This document shows, one piece after another, positions 7,520 to 14,729 of a stretch of DNA of 24,836 nucleotides. The notes under the pieces are model-generated. The model was given only the letters and a program-made list of their open reading frames with translations. It was not told the origin of the DNA and made no database searches. The position numbers and the translations under genes were made by a program. This DNA is from Actinocrinis sp035650855 (GTDB lineage Bacteria; Actinomycetota; Actinomycetes; Streptomycetales; Catenulisporaceae). The DNA lies in assembly GCF_035650855.1 (NCBI RefSeq), contig NZ_DASRGV010000052.1, forward strand, positions 1 to 24,836, in the 5' to 3' direction. Within the stretch, counting starts at the first letter, position 1. Each line of letters starts with the position of its first letter.

Positions 7520-8562
7520 CCTCATTGTTGATCGTCGGGCACGGCACCCGGGACGACGAGGGCGCGGGCCAGTTCCGGGCGTTCGTGGAGCGCGTCGGCG
7601 AGCGCGCGCGGGGGCGGGCGGACGTGCCGGTCGAGGCGGTGGCCGGCGGTTTCATCGAGCTGTCGCCGCCGCCGCTGCGGGACACTGTCGCGCAGCTCGT
7701 ATCGCAGGGGCGGCGTGACGTGGTCGCGGTGCCGCTGATCCTGCTGGCTGCGGGGCACGCGAAGGGCGACATCCCCGCGGCGTTGGCGCGGGAGCGCGGC
7801 CGGAATCCGGGGCTGCGGACTCGGTACGCGCGGCCGCTGGGCGTGCATCCGGAGATCATCGGTTTGCTGCGTGCGCGGCTGGCCGCCAGTGCCCAGCCGA
7901 AGCCGGACGCGGTGCTGATGGTGGGGCGCGGGACGACGGACCCGGATGCGAACGCTGATTTGCATCGGGCGGCCCGGCTGCTCTGGGAGACGACCCGGGA
8001 TTCGGGGGTGGAGTTCGTCGAACCGGCGTTCGTCTCACTGGCGCGCCCGTCGGTCGGCGAGGGGCTGGAGCGGTTGGCGCGGCTGGGCGCGCGGCGGGTC
8101 ACGGTGCTGCCGTATTTCCTGTTCGCGGGCGTGTTGCCGGACCGGATCGTCGAGCACAGCGAGCGGGCCGCCGAGACGCTCGGCCTTGACGTGACCGTCG
8201 GGCGCCTGCTGGGGGACTCCGGGCTCGGGGACGGCGACGTGCTGACCGACCTGGTCTTGGACCGGTACGCCGAGGCGCTGGCCGGGCCGGTGGCGGTCAA
8301 CTGCGACGCCTGCGTGTACCGGATCGCGATGCCGGGATTCGAGGACCGGGTCGGCGCGGCGCAGCGCCCGCACGATCACCCGGACGATCCGGCCGGACAC
8401 CATCACCATGGTCACGGGCACGACCACAGCAGCGGACACATGCACGCCCATGCACACCAGCATCCTGGCGAACAGCCGCACGAAAAGGAGCACTCAGCCC
8501 AGGGAACTCAGGACTCGCATTCGCCGGTAGTTAGTCACACGGGCCCGGCATCCGTGCGATGA
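7516..8562 (+). CDS. cbiX: Sirohydrochlorin cobaltochelatase, long CbiX form with His-rich tail
   Basis: Inserts Co2+ into sirohydrochlorin at the start of the early-cobalt pathway. The 348-residue protein has two chelatase repeats. The first holds the metal-binding His residues His9 (IVGHGTRDDEGA) and His81 (LLAAGHAKGDIP). The second begins with MVGRGTTDPDAN, where Arg replaces His, as expected for the non-catalytic half of long CbiX. Near the C-terminus is a CxxC (Cys263, Cys266), resembling the Fe-S-associated motif described for Bacillus megaterium CbiX. It is followed by a His-rich tail with 16 His in residues 286-326, probably for cobalt storage or delivery. The GTG at 7516 has a TGGAG site at 7505-7509 and overlaps cobH; GTG at 7504 is a less likely start. 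Confidence 0.92.
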   Translation: MTSLLIVGHGTRDDEGAGQFRAFVERVGERARGRADVPVEAVAGGFIELSPPPLRDTVAQLVSQGRRDVVAVPLILLAAGHAKGDIPAALARERGRNPGLRTRYARPLGVHPEIIGLLRARLAASAQPKPDAVLMVGRGTTDPDANADLHRAARLLWETTRDSGVEFVEPAFVSLARPSVGEGLERLARLGARRVTVLPYFLFAGVLPDRIVEHSERAAETLGLDVTVGRLLGDSGLGDGDVLTDLVLDRYAEALAGPVAVNCDACVYRIAMPGFEDRVGAAQRPHDHPDDPAGHHHHGHGHDHSSGHMHAHAHQHPGEQPHEKEHSAQGTQDSHSPVVSHTGPASVR

Positions 8563-8572
8563 TCGGACGGCC

Positions 8573-9889
8573 ATGGGATCGCAGGAGTTGAGCGGGCGCA
8601 GCGCGCGGGTGACCGTCCTCGGGTTCGACGGGTCTCCCCCTTCCCCTCAGGCGCGCCGGGCGCTGGCGGAGGCGACGCTCGTCGTCGGGAACATCAGGCA
8701 TTTGGACGCGCTGCCGATCCCGGAGACGGCGCGACGCATCTACATGGGCGGCCTGGGCTCCGCGCTGACGCACCTGGCGCTGCACGACGGGCCGGCGGTG
8801 GTGGTCGCGTCGGGCGACCCCGGGTTCTTCGGGGTGGTGCGGGCGCTGCGGGACCAGGACATCAGGGTACGTACGCTGCCGGCGATCTCGTCCGTGGCGG
8901 CCGCGTTCGGGCGGATCGGCGTGGCCTGGGAGGACGCCCTCGTGGTCGCGGTCGACGCGGCCTCGGACGGGGTGGACCCGACGGAGCGGGCCACGGCGGG
9001 CCGCTCGGTGTTCGACCCGGCGGCCGGGCGTCCGGTCTCGACGTTGCGTACGGCGGCGAATCTGTGCCGGGCGCATCCGAAGGTGGCGGTGCTGACCGGT
9101 CCGGGCGCGGGTCCGCGGGAGCTGGCGGTGGAGCTGCTGGGTCCGGACAAGCACCCGCTGGAGCGCACGCTGATCGTGGCGCAGCGGCTCGGCGAGCCGG
9201 AGGAGTCGGTGGAGTGGCTGAGCCTTGAGGAGGCCGCGGGCCGACACCACTGGGGCGAGCCGAGCATCGTGCTGTGCATCGACGAGGATCGCACCGCGCC
9301 GCCGCGTCCGCCGCTGCTGGCGGGCTGGGGCGGGCCGCCCGGGAGCTGGGCGCTGCCGGAGAACGCGTTCGTGCACCGTACGGCGCGCATCACCACCTCC
9401 GAGGCGCGGGCGCTGGTGCTGGCCAGGCTGGCGCCCCGGCCCGGAGCGCTGGTGTGGGACGTCGGCGCGGGCTCGGGTTCGGTCGGTATCGAGTGCGCGC
9501 GGCTGGGCGCGGCGGTCATCGCGGTGGAGCGGGACGCGGACTCGTGTGAGCGGATCGACCTGAACGCGACGATGCACGGCGTCGAGGTGCGCGTGGTGCG
9601 CGGACAGGCTCCGGCGGCGCTGCTGGACCTGCCCCAGCCGGACGCGGTGATGGTCGGCGGCGGCGGGGTGGAGATCATCCGCGCGGCGATGAACCGGGAC
9701 CCGCGGATCGTGGTGGTCACGCTCTCGGCCATCGACCGGGTGGCGGAAGCGAAGCAGGCCCTGAAGGTGTCGGGCCGCAAGGTCGACGGGGTGCTGCTGC
9801 AGTCCTCGCGGCTGGCGCCGATGCCGGGCGACGCGCACCGCTTCGCGGCGGTCAACCCGGTGTTCGTGCTGTGGGGCGAACGGCCGTGA
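8573..9889 (+). CDS. cobL2: Second CobL-type (CbiE-CbiT) protein, divergent paralogue
   Basis: A 438-residue protein colinear with the cobL at 3590-4969; the CbiT halves are more than half identical by eye. It keeps SGDPGFFG, LTGPGAGPREL and the SAM motif DVGAGSGSVGIE from D296, plus VMVGGGG. It differs in the CbiE half: where the first copy has VVSAHG, this has VVAVDA (Ala126, Asp128, Ala129), followed by a ~20-residue insert before LCRAH. It lacks the polar insert of the first copy and has no TTA codon. The ATG at 8573 is 10 bp after cbiX. Its ribosome site is weak (GGACGG), so a GTG at 8609 cannot be excluded. It may be a second C5,15-methyltransferase, or an enzyme keeping only the CbiT reaction. 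The family is clear; the division of labour is inferred. The symbol is a working label. Confidence 0.88.
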   Translation: MGSQELSGRSARVTVLGFDGSPPSPQARRALAEATLVVGNIRHLDALPIPETARRIYMGGLGSALTHLALHDGPAVVVASGDPGFFGVVRALRDQDIRVRTLPAISSVAAAFGRIGVAWEDALVVAVDAASDGVDPTERATAGRSVFDPAAGRPVSTLRTAANLCRAHPKVAVLTGPGAGPRELAVELLGPDKHPLERTLIVAQRLGEPEESVEWLSLEEAAGRHHWGEPSIVLCIDEDRTAPPRPPLLAGWGGPPGSWALPENAFVHRTARITTSEARALVLARLAPRPGALVWDVGAGSGSVGIECARLGAAVIAVERDADSCERIDLNATMHGVEVRVVRGQAPAALLDLPQPDAVMVGGGGVEIIRAAMNRDPRIVVVTLSAIDRVAEAKQALKVSGRKVDGVLLQSSRLAPMPGDAHRFAAVNPVFVLWGERP

Positions 9890-10208
9890 ACGACGCGGGT
9901 GCGCGTGCCGGCGGGGGTCCTTACCGGTGCAACGGGTCGAGGGCGCGGGTGCGTCAGTCTTCCGAGTGGATGGCGTCACTCACTCGGACCGCGTACTGGT
10001 TCCGAGGGTGGCGGGCGGTGGCCAATACTGGCTCGCGGACGCTGCGCGTGGCCGGCGGGCTTTCCCGGCCGTCGGTGAATCCCGATAGGGTACGTGATCG
10101 CCTCGCCGGCGGCGGGGGCGGGCAGTTCGCGCCTGGAGCCGGGCCGGTTTCGCGTGCGGTGCGCGCGAGGCGCCGGGCGGCGTGGGCCACTGGGATCGAG
10201 GAGGCGTG
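9890..10208 (+). other. 319-bp non-coding gap between the second cobL and bluB-cobT
   Basis: The longest gene-free stretch of the window. The open frames across it are Arg/Gly-rich and show no known motif, so I read it as non-coding. It contains a perfect inverted repeat at 9961-9988 (listed separately), a GC-rich 6-bp hairpin GGCCGG/CCGGCC at 10050-10070, a TAGGGT at 10086-10091 that could be a -10 element (no convincing -35), and an AGGAGG at 10199-10204 serving the next gene. I could not find the conserved core or B12 box of a cobalamin riboswitch. It probably separates two transcription units: a terminator or leader structure first, then the promoter of bluB-cobT. Confidence 0.6.
9961..9988 (+). 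terminator. Hairpin downstream of the second cobL (terminator or leader structure)
   Basis: TCCGAGTG at 9961-9968 is perfectly complementary to CACTCGGA at 9981-9988, with a 12-nt loop. It lies 71 nt after the stop of the second cobL. There is no U-tract, which is usual for high-GC actinobacteria, so termination is plausible but not shown. It could instead be part of the bluB-cobT 5' region. Confidence 0.35.
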
Positions 10209-13200
10209 ATGAGCGGCACCGACGAGTTCGGGAACGGCGGCTACGGCACGGGTGAGTTCGACCGTGCCGGGGCCGAGGCCGGGCCCGGAGCGGCCGCGCG
10301 CACCGCGCCTCCGACGGGTCCGCGGGTGCCGGCGGCGGGAGTGCCGCATCAGGGTCCTGCGGCGGGTGGCGACGCGCCGGGCGGTGCGATGGCGGGCGGC
10401 GGTGTGGCGGGGGCGCCGTGGCTGGCGGCCGGGAGCGTTCCCTACGCGGAGGCGGTGTTCGGCGGGGCGGGGCAGCCGGACGGTACCGGCCAGCGCGCGG
10501 CGGGCGCGGGTCGGCGTGGCGTGCCGGACGCGCAGCAGCGGCCGGGGGCCGGTGCGGTAGGAGCGCAGGTCCCGCCGCCACGGGCGCAGCAGACGCAGGG
10601 TCAGGGGGACGCCGGGTACGGCGGCGAGGTGTACGGCGAGGGATACGTCAACGGATACGGGTCGCGTGCGGGCGGGATGCCGCAGGTCCCGCAGCAGCGG
10701 TTCGACGCGTCGCCGTTCGATTCGGGCTTCACACAGCAGGGCCGGCGCTTCGAGGCGCGCGATCAGTCACGCCCGGGCGGATACGACCCGGCGGCGAGCG
10801 GTCCGCAGCCGGGTCCGCAGCCGGGACAGGCAGGGTTCGAACGCGCCGGGTACGATCCGGCGGCGTCGAGCGCGGGGTTCGAGCGTCCGGGTTTCGAATC
10901 CGGCGCGTACGAGCAGGCCGCGCCGCCGCCGGGATTCGACGCGCCGACCACGGAGTTTCGCCCCGGCCCGATGTTCGACGAGCCGACGGTGCGCCCGGGA
11001 GCTCCGGCTGCGGTGGCGGGCGGTCCGCAGCAGCCGGGTGCGGGCGCGGCGCCGGGCGGATTGAACGGTCGCGGCTCGGTGTTCTCCTCGCGTCAGGCGC
11101 CGGTGAACGGTTCGGCGCCGCAAGCGGCGGGCTCAGGTGCGCCGAGCGCGTCGGGCACGACGCAGCGTCCGTCGATGAGCGGACCGGGGACGTGGACGGC
11201 GGCGCCTCCTCCGGCGCAGCAGGGTTCTGCGCCCGGGGCGCAGGGCCGGGAACCGGCCGCGGCAGCTCAGCCAGGACAGCAAGCTCAGCAGGGTCAGCAA
11301 CCGCAGCTAGCTCAGCCGGGGCAGCAGCAGCCTGCGCAGGATGGTCCGCAGCCGACGTCGGCCGGTGGTAGCGGGCAAGTCCCGCTCGGTCAGTCGCCTT
11401 CGGTGTCGGGTATCCCGCGGGTGCCGTCGCCGACCGCCGCGGGCGCCAGGCCGCCGGTGCCGGACGAGCCGTTGCCCGGCCCGCCGCCGCTGCCGACCCG
11501 TCCGCCGCGCGCGGAACGTCAAGCACAGCAGGCCGCGCAAGCACAGGCCCAGGCTCAAGGCCGTATTCAGGGCACTGTGCCGCAGGCGGCGGCCGCACGC
11601 GAGACCCTTACGCCGCCGCGCCGCCCTGTCGTCGCGCCGCAACAACCGCAGCCGCAGGCACCTGGAGTGCAGCAGCTGCAGACACAAGCACAGGCACCTG
11701 GAATGCAACAGCCCTTACAGCAGCAGCCGAGCCCGCCCGCGTCTGCCGCCGCGCAGCCCGCACCAGCCGAGGCCGCGCAGTCCGGCCAGATCGCCGAACA
11801 GGCCGGTCAAGCCGGTCGCCCCGGACCGGAACGCGGAGCCGACGACCTGAGCAGCGAGCGCCTGCGGTCCGTCGCTCCGGTGCCGCAGCCGCGCGGCGCG
11901 GCAGGAGAGGGCGCGGCCGCGACGGCGACCCGACCCGGATCGTCAGGCTCCTTCGACGCACTCGCCGACGAGAGCCCGTCACCCAAGGGCGAAGCCGGCG
12001 AGGAGATGGTCGCGCCATGGCAGGCCGCTCCGGCTGCCGAGGCTGTCGACATCGAGGCCACACAGCCCGTTCCCCCGGGGTTCGGGCAGGTCCCGCCGTC
12101 CGCGCAACCGCACCAGCAGAGCCCGAACACGGCGCAGCAAGTACCGCAGCAGGCGGCAGCGCAGGCTCCGGCAGGCGCGCCGTCGCAGGCTGTGCACAGC
12201 GCGGCACCCAGCCGAGCCGAAGCCGCTGCGGCGCACGCCCGCAATCAAGCATCTGATCAGCAGCAGGCACAGGTTCCGGCCCAGGCGCAGGTTCAAGCGC
12301 AGCCGCAGGCCACCGTGTCGGCACCGGCGCAGACGTCGACGCCTGCTGCACCTGCCGCCACCGACCAGACTCAGACCACTGTGGGGCAAAGCCCGAACCA
12401 GGCGCAGGCGCCTGCCGCGCAGCAGCCTGGCCAGGTCCAGGTGCCCGCCGCCGCGGCTGCCGCTGCGGCACCGCAGACGTCCGAGCAGCCCACCTCCGCT
12501 CCGGCGGCCGCCACAGCTCGCGCGGCGGCACCTCAGCAGCCTGCGCAGGCACCAACTGCCGCCACCCCTGCCCCGCGGAGCGCTCAGGCACCGCCCACCA
12601 TCGCTGCCGCCGCGCAGAACGCTGCAGCGAACATGCCCGCGCCGCGCGGAACCCGCCGCCGCGTCGCAGAGCCCTCACCCGATGAGAAGGTCGCCGCCCC
12701 GGCGAGCGCCCCGGCGCAGAACCCTGCCGTCGCGCAGCAAGCGGTCGCCAGCCGCACCGCAGCGACGACCGCGCCCGCCGCCTCGGCCCCCGCTCCGGCA
12801 AACGCCCAGGCAGCGCCCGCGGTGCAGCGGCAAGCCACCGCCGCACCGCAGCAGCAAACCGCAGCCGCCGCCCCCGCCGCCGTGCCGCAACATCAGCCGC
12901 AGCCGCAGGCCCAGCCGCAAGCTGCCGCCGTGCAGCGGCAGCCCGGCCAAGATCCGAACCGCGCGCCCGCCTACGAAGACGACGCGCTCGCCGCCGTCTA
13001 CCGGGTCATCCACGAGCGCCGGGACGTGCGCAACGACTTCCTGTCCGACGAGGTGCCCACCGAGACCCTCACCCGCATCCTGGAAGCCGCGCACACCGCC
13101 CCCTCCGTCGGGTTCTCCCAGCCCTGGGACTTCCTGGTCATCCGCGACGAGGCGATGCGTCGGCGGGTGCACGACCTGGCCGTGCGCCAGCGCCGCTCCT

Positions 13201-14729
13201 ATGCCCAGTCCCTGCCCAAGGCCCGCGCCCGCGCGTTCGCCGCGCTCAAGATCGAGGCGATCCTCGACACCCCGGTCAACATCGTGGTCACTTGCGACCC
13301 GACCCGCGGCGGCCGACACACCCTCGGCCGCTACTCCCAGCCGATGATGGCCCCGTTCTCCTCCTGCCTGGCGGTGGAGAACCTGTGGCTGGCCGCCCGC
13401 GCCGAAGGACTGGGCGTCGGCTGGGTGTCCTTCTTCGACGAGCGGGAACTCGCCGCGGTCCTGGACTTGCCGGATCATCTGCAGGTCGTGGCGTATCTTT
13501 GCGTCGGATATGTCAAGTCCTTCCCCCAGGAGCCGGAACTGGCCGGAGCCGGATGGGCCAAACGCCGCCCGTTGGCGTGGGCCGTGCACGAGGAGCGTTT
13601 CGGGCGCCGCGCGCTGCCCGGCGCGCAGCCGATCTCGCTGCTCAACGAGACCGTCGACGCGATCCGCGGCCTCGACCCCGAGGCCCTGGCCGCGGCGCGC
13701 GACCGGCAGTCGCGGATGACCAAGCCGCCGGGGTCGCTCGGCGTCCTGGAGGCGGTCTCCGAGCAGTTGGCCGGGCTCGCCGGGGTCTGCCCGCCGCCGC
13801 TGCCCGAGCCCGCGGCCCTCGCGGTGTTCGCCGCGGACCACGGCGTGCACGCCCAGGGCGTGACCCCCTGGCCGCAGGAGGTCACCGCGCAGATGGTCGC
13901 GAACTTCCTGGCCGGCGGCGCGGTGGTCAACGCGTTCGCCAAGCAGGTCGGCGCCGAGGTGTGCGTCGTGGACGTCGGAGTCAACGCAGAACTGACCCCG
14001 CAGACCGGCCTGATCCCGCGCAAGGTGTGCTACGGGACCGCGGACATGACCCAGGGGCCGGCGCTCACCCGCGAAGAGGTCGTCGCGGCCCTCGAAGCCG
14101 GGATCGAGACCGCGCGCGACCTGGTCGCGGCGGGCAACCGCTGCCTGCTGACCGGGGACATGGGCATCGCGAACACCACCGCCTCGGCCGCGCTGATCGC
14201 TGCGTTCACCGGAGCGTCCCCGGCGCAGGTCACCGGCTACGGCACCGGGATCGACGAGCAGACCTACGCCCACAAGGTCGAGGTCGTGCGCGCCGCGCTG
14301 GCGCTGCACCGGCCGGACCCGCAGGACCCGGTCGGCGTGCTGGCCGCGTTCGGCGGGTTGGAGCACGCGGCGCTGGCCGGCTTCATCCTCGGCTCCGCGG
14401 CGCTGCGCATTCCGGTCGTGCTCGACGGCGTGATCGCCGGCGCGGCCGCGCTCGTCGCGCAGGCCCTGAGCCCCGAGGTGACGGTGGCGTGCGTCGCGGG
14501 ACACCGCTCGGCGGAACCCGGGCACGCCCTCGCCCTCGAAGCCCTCGGCATCACACCGCTGATCGACCTGGAGCTGCGGCTCGGCGAAGGCTCCGGGGCG
14601 GCGCTGGCGCTGCCGCTGGTCGGCGCCGCGGTGCGCGCGCTGCGCGAGGTGGCCACGTTCGACGACGCTGGTGTCGCCGACGCCAGCGAAGCGAGCGTGC
14701 TGCCGCCCACCGAACGGGAACGCACGTGA
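10209..14729 (+). CDS. bluB-cobT: Giant low-complexity N-terminus + BluB (DMB synthase) + CobT fusion
   Basis: A 1506-residue fusion. Residues ~1-920 are low-complexity: Gly/Pro-rich with aromatic repeats at first (GYDPAAS at 191 and 214; GFER), then dominated by Gln, Ala and Pro, with few charged residues and no predicted fold. Residues ~925-1135 are BluB, which cleaves FMNH2 with O2 to form 5,6-dimethylbenzimidazole: RRDVR (Asp939), SVGFSQPWDF, GRYSQPMMAPFSSCLAVENLWLA in part, GVGWVSF. Residues ~1140-1500 are CobT, which makes alpha-ribazole phosphate from DMB and nicotinate mononucleotide: MTKPPGSLG, AADHGVHAQGV, GDMGIANTTASAAL and LGEGSGAALAL with the predicted catalytic Glu1460. The ATG at 10209 follows AGGAGG at 10199-10204. 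An in-frame TTA codon lies at 11715-11717 (Leu503), upstream of both enzymes. Its stop overlaps the next start (GTGA). Confidence 0.9.
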   Translation: MSGTDEFGNGGYGTGEFDRAGAEAGPGAAARTAPPTGPRVPAAGVPHQGPAAGGDAPGGAMAGGGVAGAPWLAAGSVPYAEAVFGGAGQPDGTGQRAAGAGRRGVPDAQQRPGAGAVGAQVPPPRAQQTQGQGDAGYGGEVYGEGYVNGYGSRAGGMPQVPQQRFDASPFDSGFTQQGRRFEARDQSRPGGYDPAASGPQPGPQPGQAGFERAGYDPAASSAGFERPGFESGAYEQAAPPPGFDAPTTEFRPGPMFDEPTVRPGAPAAVAGGPQQPGAGAAPGGLNGRGSVFSSRQAPVNGSAPQAAGSGAPSASGTTQRPSMSGPGTWTAAPPPAQQGSAPGAQGREPAAAAQPGQQAQQGQQPQLAQPGQQQPAQDGPQPTSAGGSGQVPLGQSPSVSGIPRVPSPTAAGARPPVPDEPLPGPPPLPTRPPRAERQAQQAAQAQAQAQGRIQGTVPQAAAARETLTPPRRPVVAPQQPQPQAPGVQQLQTQAQAPGMQQPLQQQPSPPASAAAQPAPAEAAQSGQIAEQAGQAGRPGPERGADDLSSERLRSVAPVPQPRGAAGEGAAATATRPGSSGSFDALADESPSPKGEAGEEMVAPWQAAPAAEAVDIEATQPVPPGFGQVPPSAQPHQQSPNTAQQVPQQAAAQAPAGAPSQAVHSAAPSRAEAAAAHARNQASDQQQAQVPAQAQVQAQPQATVSAPAQTSTPAAPAATDQTQTTVGQSPNQAQAPAAQQPGQVQVPAAAAAAAAPQTSEQPTSAPAAATARAAAPQQPAQAPTAATPAPRSAQAPPTIAAAAQNAAANMPAPRGTRRRVAEPSPDEKVAAPASAPAQNPAVAQQAVASRTAATTAPAASAPAPANAQAAPAVQRQATAAPQQQTAAAAPAAVPQHQPQPQAQPQAAAVQRQPGQDPNRAPAYEDDALAAVYRVIHERRDVRNDFLSDEVPTETLTRILEAAHTAPSVGFSQPWDFLVIRDEAMRRRVHDLAVRQRRSYAQSLPKARARAFAALKIEAILDTPVNIVVTCDPTRGGRHTLGRYSQPMMAPFSSCLAVENLWLAARAEGLGVGWVSFFDERELAAVLDLPDHLQVVAYLCVGYVKSFPQEPELAGAGWAKRRPLAWAVHEERFGRRALPGAQPISLLNETVDAIRGLDPEALAAARDRQSRMTKPPGSLGVLEAVSEQLAGLAGVCPPPLPEPAALAVFAADHGVHAQGVTPWPQEVTAQMVANFLAGGAVVNAFAKQVGAEVCVVDVGVNAELTPQTGLIPRKVCYGTADMTQGPALTREEVVAALEAGIETARDLVAAGNRCLLTGDMGIANTTASAALIAAFTGASPAQVTGYGTGIDEQTYAHKVEVVRAALALHRPDPQDPVGVLAAFGGLEHAALAGFILGSAALRIPVVLDGVIAGAAALVAQALSPEVTVACVAGHRSAEPGHALALEALGITPLIDLELRLGEGSGAALALPLVGAAVRALREVATFDDAGVADASEASVLPPTERERT
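11230..12950 (+). repeat. Gln/Ala/Pro-encoding low-complexity DNA inside bluB-cobT
   Basis: This stretch is made of irregularly reiterated CAG, CAA, GCN and CCN codons (for example runs of CAGGCACAGG-like and CAGCCGCAGG-like units around 11640-11730 and 12260-12310). It encodes the Gln/Ala/Pro-rich part of the N-terminal extension. The repeats are degenerate rather than exact, suggesting old expansion by slippage or selection on composition. The frame stays open throughout, so it is translated, not decayed. Confidence 0.7.

Noticed and set aside
9890..10208. Cobalamin riboswitch upstream of bluB-cobT
   Set aside because: Fragments such as CCGGTGCAAC, GGTGAATCCC and GGAGCCGGGCC resemble parts of the core or the B12 box, but they are not in the right order or spacing and the CCCGC-ACTG core is missing.
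9871..10209. 112-residue open frame across the gap before bluB-cobT
   Set aside because: Arg/Gly-rich composition, overlaps the end of the second cobL, no ribosome site and no known motif; best explained by high GC keeping frames open.
12675..14525. 616-residue open frame antisense to bluB-cobT
   Set aside because: Composition of a shadow frame; the + strand frame has intact BluB and CobT catalytic motifs.
13292..14725. Long upstream open extension of the CysG-like frame through bluB-cobT
   Set aside because: The extension is an Arg/Gly-rich shadow of the BluB and CobT coding region; the GTG at 14726 gives a normal protein and a GTGA overlap.
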